This document shows positions 22,066-30,089 of a stretch of 64,000 nucleotides of DNA, piece by piece. Origin of the DNA: CAVQBC01 sp963710665 (GTDB lineage Bacteria > Actinomycetota > Thermoleophilia > Solirubrobacterales > Solirubrobacteraceae). The stretch spans positions 1,139,802-1,203,801 of the forward strand of contig CAVQBC010000008.1 of assembly GCA_963710665.1 (NCBI GenBank), written 5' to 3'. The notes beneath the pieces are model-generated. The model was not told the origin of the DNA. It searched no databases and saw nothing but the letters and a program-made list of their open reading frames with translations. The stretch's first letter is position 1; each line of letters begins with the position of its first letter. A program made the translations under genes and the position numbers.

Positions 22066-23600
22066 AACCCTCGGGCGAGGAGCCGACGCTCGTCTTCATC
22101 GGCTTCATGGGGGCGGGGAAGACCTCCGCCGCCCGCGCCGCCGCGGCCGCGCTCGGAGCGCGGGCGATCGACGCCGACGACGTGCTCGAGCAACGGCTCG
22201 GCATGACGATCGAGGCGTACTTCGCCGCCCACGGCGAGCGGGCCTTCCGCGAGCAGGAGGAGGACGTCGTCGTCGAGCTGCTCGAGCGCCCGCCGGGCCC
22301 GGTGCTGTCGCTCGGCGGCGGCGCGGTCATGGCCGAGCGCGTGCGCGAGGCGCTGGCCGGGCACACGGTCGTGCTGCTCGACGTCGACGTCGACACCGCC
22401 TGGCACCGCGCCGGCGGTCGCCGGCCGCTCGCGCGCGACCGCGACCGGTTCGCCGCCCTGCACGCCGAGCGCGCCCCGGTCTACGACGCGCTCGCCGACG
22501 TCGTGCTCCTCGACAGCGCGCGCGATCGCGTGCGCCACGCGGTGCCCGCCATCCGCGCGCTCGCCGGCGCGCCCGCCGGCACGCGCATGCTGTGGGCCGC
22601 CGCCGCGTCCGGCGAGTATCCGGTGTTCGTGGGCGAGGGCCTGCTCGGCTCCGGCTTCTGGCCCGTGGAGGGCCGCCGCTTCCTGGTCACCGACGAGGTC
22701 GTCGGGCCGCGCTACGCCGCGGCGATCCCGGACGCCGCGGCCGACATCCGCGTCCCGCCCGGCGAGGGGAACAAGACGCTCGCCTCCGCGGAGCGCGTCC
22801 TGCGCGAGCTGGCCGCGGCGGGGATGGCCGGCGACGACCACGTCGTGGCGCTCGGCGGCGGCGTGGTGGGCGATCTGGCCGGCTTCTGCGCCGCCGTCTA
22901 CCAGCGGGGCGTCCCGGTCGTGCAGGTCCCGACCACGCTCGTGGCCCAGGTCGACTCCGCCTACGGCGGCAAGACCGGGGTGGACCTGCCGGAGGGCAAG
23001 AACTACGTCGGCGCCTACCACCAGCCCGCCGCGGTCCTGGCCGACCCCGCGACGCTCGCCACGCTGCCCGCGCCGGAGCGTGCCGCGGGCTGGGCCGAGG
23101 TGATCAAGACCGGGCTCATCGCCGGCGGGCGCCTGTGGCGCCGCGTGCGCGCGGGCAGCCAGCAGCCCGAGATCGACCGCGACCTCGTGCTCGACTGCGC
23201 GCGCGCGAAGCTCGCGGTCGTGGCCGCCGACGAGCGGGACGCCGGCCGCCGGCAGGTGCTGAACCTCGGGCACACGGTCGGGCACGCGATCGAGACCGCG
23301 ACCGGCTACGCGCGCTACCGCCACGGCGAGGCCGTCGCGCTCGGGCTGCTCGCCGCGCTGACCCTGTCCGGGCGTCCCCGGCTGCGCGACGACGTCGCGG
23401 GCCTGCTCGCGTCGCGGGGCCTGCCGACGACGCTCGCCGCCGACGTCGACCGCGACGCGGTGGCCGCCGCGGTCCAGCGCGACAAGAAGCGGCGGGGCGG
23501 CCGCGTCGGCTTCGTGCTGGTCGAGTCGCCCGGCGACGTGCGCACCGGCTGCCCGGTGGGGGCCGACGAGCTGCGGGCCGCGCTGGAAGACTTGTCCTAA
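22044..23600 (+). CDS. aroKB: Fused shikimate kinase / 3-dehydroquinate synthase
   Basis: A 518-residue bifunctional protein. The shikimate kinase domain (~14-170) has the P-loop GFMGAGKTSAA, the LSLGGGAVM substrate loop and an R-rich lid (GGRRPLARDRDRF). The 3-dehydroquinate synthase domain (~182-518) has VALGGGVVGDLAGF for NAD binding, the PTTLVAQVDSAYGGKTGVDL signature and zinc-binding RQVLNLGHTVGHAIE. Two non-adjacent shikimate steps (3-dehydroquinate formation and shikimate phosphorylation) are thus in one chain. The GTG start overlaps aroC by 22 bases. Fusions of aroK and aroB are known in some bacteria; no sequence suggests a split here. Confidence 0.95.
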   Translation: MEARAAVEPSGEEPTLVFIGFMGAGKTSAARAAAAALGARAIDADDVLEQRLGMTIEAYFAAHGERAFREQEEDVVVELLERPPGPVLSLGGGAVMAERVREALAGHTVVLLDVDVDTAWHRAGGRRPLARDRDRFAALHAERAPVYDALADVVLLDSARDRVRHAVPAIRALAGAPAGTRMLWAAAASGEYPVFVGEGLLGSGFWPVEGRRFLVTDEVVGPRYAAAIPDAAADIRVPPGEGNKTLASAERVLRELAAAGMAGDDHVVALGGGVVGDLAGFCAAVYQRGVPVVQVPTTLVAQVDSAYGGKTGVDLPEGKNYVGAYHQPAAVLADPATLATLPAPERAAGWAEVIKTGLIAGGRLWRRVRAGSQQPEIDRDLVLDCARAKLAVVAADERDAGRRQVLNLGHTVGHAIETATGYARYRHGEAVALGLLAALTLSGRPRLRDDVAGLLASRGLPTTLAADVDRDAVAAAVQRDKKRRGGRVGFVLVESPGDVRTGCPVGADELRAALEDLS

Positions 23601-23603
23601 GCG

Positions 23604-24047
23604 ATGCCGCACGTAAAGAACCGCGTCGCGGTCATGCACGGCGTCAACCTCGACGCGCTCGACCGCCGTCCCGCCCAGCACTACGGCGATCTCACGTACT
23701 CGAAGCTCGAGCGGCGGATCGGCGAGTTCGGCCGGGAGCTCGGACTCGAGGTGCGCTTCTTCCAGACCAACTTCGAGGGCGAGTACGTCGAGGAGCTGCA
23801 CCGCGCGGGCGACTACGCGGACGGCCTGCTGCTCAACCCCGGCGCGTGGACGCACTACGCGTGGGCGATCCGCGACGCGCTGGAGATCAGCGGCCTCGCG
23901 GCGGTCGAGGTCCACCTCTCCGACGTCGACCACCGGGAGGCGTTCCGCCACACCTCGGTGATCCGCGAGCTGTGCGTGGCCACGGTCGCCGGCAAGGGCG
24001 TCGACGGCTACCGCGAGGCCCTCGAGCGGCTCAAGGCGGCGTGGTGA
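23604..24047 (+). CDS. aroQ: 3-dehydroquinate dehydratase, type II
   Basis: A 147-residue protein of the usual size. The catalytic tyrosine region is HYGDLTYSKLE (normally near residue 25-30), the anion-binding loop is NPGAWTHYAWAIRDAL, and the catalytic histidine lies in VHLSDVDHREAFRHTSVI. It dehydrates 3-dehydroquinate to 3-dehydroshikimate and forms a dodecamer in most bacteria. The N-terminal motif is GVNLDALDRRP, a variant of the usual GPNLNLLGxRxP. It follows aroKB with a three-base gap and overlaps the next gene by four bases. Confidence 0.93.
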   Translation: MPHVKNRVAVMHGVNLDALDRRPAQHYGDLTYSKLERRIGEFGRELGLEVRFFQTNFEGEYVEELHRAGDYADGLLLNPGAWTHYAWAIRDALEISGLAAVEVHLSDVDHREAFRHTSVIRELCVATVAGKGVDGYREALERLKAAW

Positions 24048-25111
24048 CGCGCGCCGAACGGGTCGTCGCCCGCTTCCCCGAGAAGGAGATCGACCTCCTC
24101 CTCGTCACCGACCTCACCAACGTCCGCTACCTCACGGGGTTCACGGGCACCAACGCGATGGCGGTGATCGGGCCCGACCTCCGCCGCTTCGTGACCGACT
24201 TCCGCTACGTCGAGCAGGCGGGCCACGAGGTGGAGGGCTTCGAGGTCGAGCGCGGGCCGCAGGACTTCATGACCGCGCTGGCGGAGGACTGGCCGCCGGG
24301 CGAGCTGCGCCTGGGCTTCGACGACGGCCACGTGACCGTGCGCGCCCACCGGCGGCTGCGGGAGGTCGTCCCCGAGCGGATCGAGCTCGTGCCCGCCGGC
24401 GGGCTGGTGGAGGCCGAGCGCGCGGTCAAGGAGCCGGGGGAGATCGAGCGGATCCGCGCGGCCGCGGCGCTGGCCGACGACATCTACGCCTGGGTCGAGG
24501 AGCAGGGCCTGGTGGGGCGGACCGAGCGGGAGGTCGCGCTGGCGCTCGAGCACGAGATGCGCCTGCGCGGCGCGGAGGACCCGAGCTTCCCGTCGATCGT
24601 CGCGGCCGCCGAGAACGGCGCGCTGCCGCACGCGACGCCGCGCGACGTGCCGATCCCGGCCGGCACGCTCGTGACGCTCGACCTGGGGTGCCGGCTCGAC
24701 GGCTACTGCTCGGACTGCACGCGCACCTGGGCGACCGGCGAGCTGCCCGACGCGCTCGCCGAGATCCATGCGCTCGTGCTGCGCGCCCAGGAGACCGCGC
24801 TGGCCGCGGTGCGCGCGGGCCCGACGGGCGAGGAGATCGACGCCGTCGCGCGCGAGATCATCGCCGCCGCGGGCCACGGCGACCACTTCGGCCACGGGCT
24901 CGGCCACGGCGTCGGGCTCGAGGTCCACGAGGCGCCGCGGCTGAGCCCGACCGGTACCGACGCGCTCGTGGCCGGCAACGTCGTCACGGTCGAGCCGGGC
25001 GTGTACGTCCCGGGCCTCTCGGGCGCGCGCATCGAGGACCTCGTGGTCGTCACCGAGGACGGCTGCGACGTGCTCAGCGGCGCCCCGAAGGCGCTGCGCA
25101 CCGTCGGCTGA
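24044..25111 (+). CDS. M24 metallopeptidase (Xaa-Pro aminopeptidase/PepQ type)
   Basis: A 355-residue enzyme. The N-terminal creatinase-like domain (~1-130) begins LLLVTDLTNVRYLTGFTGTN. The pita-bread catalytic domain carries the dinuclear metal ligands: aspartates in VTLDLGCRLDGYCSDCTRTW, the histidine in HFGHGLGHGVGLEVHE, and glutamates in VVTVEPGVYV and ARIEDLVVV. It cleaves dipeptides or N-terminal residues next to proline in the cytoplasm. GTG 24044 overlaps the aroQ stop by four bases; GTG 24041 is equally in frame. A gene like this directly after aroQ is a common arrangement, often followed by efp, but here efp lies 7 kb away. Confidence 0.92.
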   Translation: MTRAERVVARFPEKEIDLLLVTDLTNVRYLTGFTGTNAMAVIGPDLRRFVTDFRYVEQAGHEVEGFEVERGPQDFMTALAEDWPPGELRLGFDDGHVTVRAHRRLREVVPERIELVPAGGLVEAERAVKEPGEIERIRAAAALADDIYAWVEEQGLVGRTEREVALALEHEMRLRGAEDPSFPSIVAAAENGALPHATPRDVPIPAGTLVTLDLGCRLDGYCSDCTRTWATGELPDALAEIHALVLRAQETALAAVRAGPTGEEIDAVAREIIAAAGHGDHFGHGLGHGVGLEVHEAPRLSPTGTDALVAGNVVTVEPGVYVPGLSGARIEDLVVVTEDGCDVLSGAPKALRTVG

Positions 25112-25120
25112 CGCGGACCC

Positions 25121-25147
25121 TCAAGACCGCCCGGCTCGCGCCGATAT
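25121..25147 (+). promoter_or_regulatory. Sigma-28-type promoter of the calcium-repeat protein gene
   Basis: TCAAG (25121-25125), 14 bases, GCCGATAT (25140-25147). The -10 ends eight bases before ATG 25156. Confidence 0.75.
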
Positions 25148-25155
25148 CCGGGCGG

Positions 25156-26652
25156 ATGGAACTCTCTGCCCGCATCCTCCCGCTGCGCCGCGTCGCCTGG
25201 ATGGCTGCGCTGGCTGCGCTCCTCGTCTCCGCCCTGGCCACCGCCGACGCCCACGCGGCCGCCGGCAAGGCGCCGGTGATCCGCAAGGTCACGCCGAAGC
25301 GGCTCGTGGTCGGCCAGGAGCTCGAGCTGCGCGGGAAGAGCTTCCGTCGTGGGCGCAACAAGAACTTCGTGGTCTTCAAGCGCGAGGGCAAGCGCCCCGT
25401 GTTCGTCAAGGCGCGCCTGAGCACGGCCAAGATGCTCAAGGTCGTGCTCCCGGACAAGCTCGCCGGCTCGCTGAAGACCGTCAAGGGCCGCCAGGTGGCG
25501 ACCCGCTTCCGCCTGCGCGTCCTCGGCAGCCGCCTCGGCAAGCGCTACACCAGCACGGGCCTCTCGCCGCTCGTCGGCCCGCCCGCCGCGCCGCCCGAGG
25601 CCGACTGCGACGGCGACAAGCTCGTCAACCGCAAGGACGCCGACGACGACAACGACCTGCTGGCAGACACCCTCGAGGCCAAGCTCGGCACCGACCCGTG
25701 CGTCGCGGACAGCGACGGCGACGCCGTGACCGACGGCTACGAGTACCGCTCCGCGCTCGACCTCAACGACGACGAGCACCAGGAGCCCAACCAGTTCCTG
25801 CCCTACCCGGGCAAGCGGCCCTTCCCGAACGCGCTGTACGCGGACTCGGGCACCGACTTCGACGGCGACTCGCTGACGCTGGCCGAGGAGTACGGGCTGT
25901 GGATCAAGTACGGCACCCCGGCCCACGGCCTGGATGCCCTCAACTACTCCGACGGCGAGCAGTACTCGGTCTTCTACCGCGGGTCCGACGGCCGGCGCGT
26001 CCCGAACCTCTACGCGGCGGGCTACGCCAAGGAGTCCGAGTTCCTCTCCTGGGCCGCGACGGCCGGGTACCTGCGGGTCCTCCTGCGCCCGGTGGACGGG
26101 TCGTCGGGCGGCACCTTCGACCTGCGCGACGCCAACCGCGACGGCACGGTGGCGTCGTACGAGACGAGCCTCTTCGACCGCGACGGCAACGGTGTGCTCT
26201 CCGACGACGAGCGCGACGAGGACGCCGACGGGCTCAGCAACTACGACGAGGCCCACGGCCGGATGCTCCCGAGCTACTGGAGCTCCTGCTACTCCGGCGA
26301 GGGCGCGTTCCACATCGACTACGGCGCGACGGACCTCATGGACCCCGACACCGACGGCGACGGCGTGCGCGACGGCGCGGACGACCAGGACCACGACGAC
26401 ATCCCCAACTCGATGGAGCTCAGCCGCATGGAGGCCGCCCGCGGCTACCGCGGCCCCGACTGGGACGCCGCGAAGGGCCTGTGCGTCCTGAGCGAGGACG
26501 CCGACACCGAGAACCCGAACCCGAGCCCCGCGCACGCCCGCGTGAACCCGTTCAACCCGTGCCTGCCCGACCGCGGCTCGCGCACCTGCCCGGTGATCAA
26601 GGGCTCGTGGGCGCCGAGCGACGGCTCGCCGAACTTCTGGGTCCTGCAGTAG
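25156..26652 (+). CDS. Secreted protein with IPT/TIG-like domain and calcium-binding aspartate repeats
   Basis: A 498-residue exported protein. The signal peptide (hydrophobic run ~13-30, cleavage after AHA near residue 35) is followed by an IPT/TIG-type beta domain (~38-145, VIRKVTPKRLVVGQELELRG). A region rich in thrombospondin-type-3/EF-hand-like loops comes next: DCDGDKLVNRKDADDDND, DSDGDAVTDGYE, DRDGNGVLSDDERDEDADG, DTDGDGVRDGADDQDHDD. These loops bind calcium in surface proteins. Eight cysteines suggest disulfides. The gene stands alone but is preceded by the same sigma-28-type promoter as the pilus genes, so it probably belongs to the same surface programme. No anchor is visible. Confidence 0.85.
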   Translation: MELSARILPLRRVAWMAALAALLVSALATADAHAAAGKAPVIRKVTPKRLVVGQELELRGKSFRRGRNKNFVVFKREGKRPVFVKARLSTAKMLKVVLPDKLAGSLKTVKGRQVATRFRLRVLGSRLGKRYTSTGLSPLVGPPAAPPEADCDGDKLVNRKDADDDNDLLADTLEAKLGTDPCVADSDGDAVTDGYEYRSALDLNDDEHQEPNQFLPYPGKRPFPNALYADSGTDFDGDSLTLAEEYGLWIKYGTPAHGLDALNYSDGEQYSVFYRGSDGRRVPNLYAAGYAKESEFLSWAATAGYLRVLLRPVDGSSGGTFDLRDANRDGTVASYETSLFDRDGNGVLSDDERDEDADGLSNYDEAHGRMLPSYWSSCYSGEGAFHIDYGATDLMDPDTDGDGVRDGADDQDHDDIPNSMELSRMEAARGYRGPDWDAAKGLCVLSEDADTENPNPSPAHARVNPFNPCLPDRGSRTCPVIKGSWAPSDGSPNFWVLQ

Positions 26653-26680
26653 CGGCCCGGCCGCGCGAGGCCTGAGCGGT

Positions 26681-27076
26681 CTACGCGCGGTCGCGCTCGA
26701 GCGCCCGCTCCACCACGCGCGCCAGGTCCTCCTGGCGCGCCTGCAGGCGGGCGAGGTCGTCGCGGATGGCCGCGAGGAGCCGCGCGAGCTCCTGGTTGGT
26801 GGGCGGCGTGGCGGGCATGGGGTCCTCCCGGGTCGGGTCCGCGTCCCGGCGGAGGCGCGGCTCGAGGTACCCCGCCTGCTCCATCAGCGTCCAGTACGGC
26901 ACGCCGAGCACGCCGGCCAGCCGCTGGAGCACGCGCGGCGAGGGGCTGCCCACGCGCCCGGCCTCGAGCTTGTGGAGGTAGCCGGTCGAGATCTGCGCGG
27001 CGTCGCCGGCGGCCTGCAGCGAGAGGCCGCGCCGGCCGCGGGCGTCGCGGAGGGTGTCACCGAGGCGCTGGAGCAT
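26681..27076 (-). CDS. Xre-family DNA-binding regulator
   Basis: A 131-residue protein. The Xre-type helix-turn-helix spans ~1-65 (LGDTLRDARGRRGLSLQAAG, ISTGYLHKLEAGRVGSPSPR, LQRLAGVLGVPYWTLM). A C-terminal coiled-coil-like tail (~93-131, LARLLAAIRDDLARLQARQE) could drive oligomerisation. No ligand domain is present. It begins 26 bases from an 18-base palindrome (27102-27119) that could be its operator. The methyltransferase gene lies immediately upstream on the same strand. The target genes are unknown. Confidence 0.85.
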   Translation of the reverse strand: MLQRLGDTLRDARGRRGLSLQAAGDAAQISTGYLHKLEAGRVGSPSPRVLQRLAGVLGVPYWTLMEQAGYLEPRLRRDADPTREDPMPATPPTNQELARLLAAIRDDLARLQARQEDLARVVERALERDRA

Positions 27077-27101
27077 CGGTGTTCACCAGAGTGCACGGAT
27101 T

Positions 27102-27119
27102 CGTTCACGATGGTGAACG
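27102..27119. promoter_or_regulatory. Palindromic operator candidate ahead of the Xre-type gene
   Basis: CGTTCAC-GATG-GTGAACG, seven-base arms around a four-base spacer. A further GTTCACC half-site stands at 27081. It overlaps the end of the methyltransferase gene and is 26 bases upstream of the regulator start, so autoregulation is likely. Confidence 0.55.
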
Positions 27120-27839
27120 CTCGGCGATGAACACGTTGTGCCCGGGCGCGAAGCGGCCGAAGCCGTAGCCGGGCATGTCGCGCGCGAAGAAGCCCGCCGC
27201 GCCGAGGTCCGCGAGCACCTCGGCGGGGGGATAGAGGCGCTGGATGTGGACCTCCTCGCCCCGCCGGTAGCCGTCCCCGGCATCCCGGAAGGTCGTGATC
27301 CGGCGCGTCAGCAGACGCCGCGCGGAGTCCTCCTCGGACTCGGCGAGCACGGCCCAGTCCGGGCCCGCCGACCAGTAGCGCACGGGCGCCCCGCCGGGGA
27401 CCCGCCCCGGCCCGGCGAGGTCGAAGATGAACAGCCCGCCGGGCTGGAGCGCGTCGTAGGCGCGGCGGTAGAGCGCGGGCAGCGCGGCATCGTCGAGGTC
27501 CGGGTCGAGGCGGTAGTTGAGCACCTCGCCGATCGCGGTGATCGCCGCGCACGCGGGCAGCGGAGCGTCGAGGAAGGACCCGGTCCGGAAGCGGGCGGCG
27601 GGCACGCGCTGCCGTGCCATCTCGATCATCGCGGGCGAGTTGTCGATCCCGAGCACCTGATAGCCCGCGACGATGAAGCGGCGCGCCGACACCCCGCCGC
27701 CGCAGCCCAGCTCGACGATCAGCCCGGAGTCGATGCCGTTGTCGCGCAGCAGGTCGAGAACCCGCGCCGCCGCCAGCGCGGCCAGCTCGGAGAACCCCTC
27801 GTCGTGGATGCTCGCAAGGTCCTCGCCGTAGCCGTTCAC
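27105..27839 (-). CDS. Class I SAM-dependent methyltransferase
   Basis: A 244-residue protein with a Rossmann-type methyltransferase core. Motif I is LIVELGCGGGVSARRFIVAG (~40-59), an acidic residue binding the ribose of SAM follows in VLGIDNSPAMIEMARQR, and the post-core part contains LQPGGLFIFDLAGPG. It resembles the methyltransferase type 11/25 group. The acceptor is unknown. GTG 27839 is supported by a TACGGT box six bases upstream. The gene is divergent from the SnoaL-like gene and is followed 28 bases later by the Xre-type regulator on the same strand. Confidence 0.88.
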   Translation of the reverse strand: MNGYGEDLASIHDEGFSELAALAAARVLDLLRDNGIDSGLIVELGCGGGVSARRFIVAGYQVLGIDNSPAMIEMARQRVPAARFRTGSFLDAPLPACAAITAIGEVLNYRLDPDLDDAALPALYRRAYDALQPGGLFIFDLAGPGRVPGGAPVRYWSAGPDWAVLAESEEDSARRLLTRRITTFRDAGDGYRRGEEVHIQRLYPPAEVLADLGAAGFFARDMPGYGFGRFAPGHNVFIAERSPS

Positions 27840-27845
27840 GATGCG

Positions 27846-27851
27846 ACCGTA
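27846..27851 (-). promoter_or_regulatory. -10 box of the methyltransferase gene
   Basis: TACGGT on the reverse strand, six bases before GTG 27839. Confidence 0.45.
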
Positions 27852-27901
27852 TCGGCCCGTTTGCCCGCCCGGGTCCGATCTCGGATACTGCGACCGACGC
27901 C

Positions 27902-28300
27902 GTGGCCCCGATCGACCTCATGCGCCGCTATGTCGACGCCGCCCGCCGCGGCGACTGGGAGACCGCGTCCGGCTTCTTCGCGGAGGACATCGTCCTGCAC
28001 ATCCCGGGCCGCTCGCCGTTCGCCGGCGAGCACCGGGGGCGCGATGTCGCGATGGACTACATCGAGCAGGCCCGCGCCCGCTCGCATGACGCCGAGGTGG
28101 AGCTCGAGCTGATCGACATGCTCGCCGGCGACGAGCGCGTCGCGCTGATCGTGCGCGAGCGCTTCCACCTCGACGGCCGCGCCGTCGAGATCCGGCGCGC
28201 CAACGTCTACCGCGTGCGCGGGGAGGAGATCGTCGAGATCTCGATCTTCGAGGCCGACCAGTACGCGGTCGACGAGCTGTTGGCCGGCCCGGAGGGCTGA
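27902..28300 (+). CDS. SnoaL-like (NTF2-fold) protein
   Basis: A 132-residue single-domain protein of the NTF2/SnoaL type. It begins APIDLMRRYVDAARRGDWET and continues FFAEDIVLHIPGRSPFAGEH with the usual EIVEISIFEADQYAVDEL end. The fold is a cone-shaped barrel used by small isomerases, cyclases and many proteins of unknown role. Charged pocket residues such as Asp and His are present but do not define a reaction. It lies 13 bases before the GMC oxidoreductase gene, so the two are probably co-transcribed. Confidence 0.82.
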   Translation: MAPIDLMRRYVDAARRGDWETASGFFAEDIVLHIPGRSPFAGEHRGRDVAMDYIEQARARSHDAEVELELIDMLAGDERVALIVRERFHLDGRAVEIRRANVYRVRGEEIVEISIFEADQYAVDELLAGPEG

Positions 28301-28313
28301 GGCCGGGGGCGGA

Positions 28314-29654
28314 GTGGTGGCGCGCCCGGCGAGCTTCGACGTCGTCGTGGCCGGCGGGGGCTCCGCGGGGTGCGTGCTGGCCGCGCGGCTGAGCGAGCGC
28401 GGCCGCCGGGTGTGCCTGGTCGAGGCGGGGCCGGACTACGGGCCCTACGTCGAGGGGCGCTGGCCCGCGGACATCCTCGACGCCCGCCGGCTCGCGTTCT
28501 CCCACGCGTGGGAGCGCGAGCGCGAGGATCGCTCGCAGCTGCGGGCGCGGATCCTCGGCGGCTGCTCGGCCCACAACGCGTGCATCGTGATCCCGGGCGC
28601 CCCGTCCGACTACGACGAGTGGGGTCACGGCTGGAGCCACGCGGCGATCGAGCCGTACCTGACGCGGGTCGAGCGCGCGCTGCGCGTCCGCCGGTTCGAG
28701 GCGGAGGAGCTCAGCCCGTGGCACCGCGCGTTCGCCGCGGCGGCCGGGGCCGACGCGATCGTGCACCCGGTCAACGCCGTCGGGACCGTGCGCTGGAATG
28801 CCGCGTTCGCCTACCTGGACCCGGTGCGCGAGCGCCTCGAGATCCTCGCTGACGCGACCGTCGACCGCGTGCTGCTGTCAGGGGACCGCGCGGTCGGCGT
28901 CGCGACGACGGGCGGCGAGGTGCGCGCGGAGCACGTGGTGCTCGCCGCGGGCGCCTACGGGTCGCCGGGGATCCTGTTGCGCAGCGGGATCGGTCCCGAC
29001 CGCGGGCTGCCGGTGGGGGATGGGCTCGCGGACCACGTCGGCATCGGGCTGGGGTTCGCTCCGACGCCTGCGCTGGAGCGCGAGACCGCCGCCTTCGAGG
29101 CCACACGGCCGCTGTTCATGGGCCAGGTCACCGCGGCGCTGAGCAGCGCGGCGTGCCCGCCGGACGTCTGGGACGTGTTCGTGTTCCCGGCCGTCGATCC
29201 GGTGCCCGGCGGCTACGAGCTCAGCGCCGCCGCCTTCGCGATGAAGCCTCATTCGCGCGGGTCGGTCCGCCTCACCTCTCGCGATCCGCGGGCGCCGCTC
29301 GCCGTCGACCACGGGTTCCTGGGCGACGAGCGCGACATCGACACGCTGGTCGAGGGGGTCGAGGCGGTGCGTGCGCTCGCGGCCGACGACCGGCTCGCGC
29401 CCTACGTGTCGCGCGAGATCCGGCCGGGGGCGGGCGTCGACGCCCGGACCCACGTCCTCGCCGAGGTCCGCGGCTTCTTCCATCCCGTGGGGACCTGCGC
29501 GATCGGCCGGGTGGTCGACGGCGACGGCCGGGTGTACGGGGTCGACGGGCTCTCCGTCGCCGATGCCTCGGTCATGCCGACGATCCCGCGCGCGAACACG
29601 AACCTCACCACGATGGCCGTGGCCGAGCGCCTGGCCGAGCGGATCGCGCCCTGA
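28314..29654 (+). CDS. GMC-family FAD-dependent oxidoreductase
   Basis: A 446-residue flavoprotein, somewhat shorter than typical choline or glucose oxidases. The ADP-binding loop is VVVAGGGSAGCVLAARLSER. The GMC signature is present in a short form (ARILGGCSAHNACIVIPGAP). The catalytic C-terminus contains FFHPVGTCAIG with the active-site His and PRANTNLTTMAVAERLAERI with the paired Asn. It oxidises an alcohol group on a small molecule using FAD; the substrate is not predictable. The start GTG 28314 is directly followed by a second GTG. It is probably in an operon with the SnoaL-like gene and ends just before the convergent SRPBCC gene. Confidence 0.9.
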   Translation: MVARPASFDVVVAGGGSAGCVLAARLSERGRRVCLVEAGPDYGPYVEGRWPADILDARRLAFSHAWEREREDRSQLRARILGGCSAHNACIVIPGAPSDYDEWGHGWSHAAIEPYLTRVERALRVRRFEAEELSPWHRAFAAAAGADAIVHPVNAVGTVRWNAAFAYLDPVRERLEILADATVDRVLLSGDRAVGVATTGGEVRAEHVVLAAGAYGSPGILLRSGIGPDRGLPVGDGLADHVGIGLGFAPTPALERETAAFEATRPLFMGQVTAALSSAACPPDVWDVFVFPAVDPVPGGYELSAAAFAMKPHSRGSVRLTSRDPRAPLAVDHGFLGDERDIDTLVEGVEAVRALAADDRLAPYVSREIRPGAGVDARTHVLAEVRGFFHPVGTCAIGRVVDGDGRVYGVDGLSVADASVMPTIPRANTNLTTMAVAERLAERIAP

Positions 29655-29657
29655 CGC

Positions 29658-30089
29658 TCAGCCCTCGAGCCGCCGCCTCAGCGTCGTGAGGTCGCGCCGG
29701 ATCCCGCGCTTGACGAGCGTGGGGAGGAGCGGCCCGGCGAGCGCGAAGACCCGGCCGGGGTCGCCGCCGGCGGTGATGCGGACGAGTGTGCCGCCGCCGT
29801 CGCCGGGCTCGAAGTCGTAGGCGACGGTCATGGGGAAGGGCGCCTCGACCGAGCGCATCGCAAGGCGCCGGCCGGGCTCGTACTCGGTGATCTCGTTGAC
29901 GTAGCGGATGCGCCGGCCGAGGAACCCGGCGACCCGCTCCACCCGCGTGCCCGGGCCCACCGGCCCGTCGGTGAGGGTGCGGACGGAGCGCAGCGCCCCG
30001 ATCCACTGCCGGTCGTTGGCGGGGTTCATGGCGAAGGCGGCCACCTCGCCGGGCGTCCGCCGGACGCGCTGCTCGACCGCGACCTGCAT
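29658..30089 (-). CDS. SRPBCC-family protein (polyketide cyclase/START-like)
   Basis: A 143-residue protein beginning MQVAVEQRVRRTPGEVAAFA. It has the helix-grip pattern (FAMNPANDRQWIGALRSVRT, RIRYVNEITEYEPGRRLAMR, FEPGDGGGTLVRITAGG) of SRPBCC ligand-binding proteins, with a basic C-terminus. No catalytic residues can be assigned. It is the last gene of a three-gene operon with an AHSA1-type gene and an ArsR-type regulator. Its start overlaps the previous stop by one base, so it is translationally coupled. Confidence 0.85.
   Translation of the reverse strand: MQVAVEQRVRRTPGEVAAFAMNPANDRQWIGALRSVRTLTDGPVGPGTRVERVAGFLGRRIRYVNEITEYEPGRRLAMRSVEAPFPMTVAYDFEPGDGGGTLVRITAGGDPGRVFALAGPLLPTLVKRGIRRDLTTLRRRLEG

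Noticed and set aside
27846..27856. GCCGATAC on the reverse strand before the methyltransferase gene as a sigma-28-type -10
   Set aside because: No TCAAG 14-15 bases upstream; the overlapping TACGGT box explains the start better.
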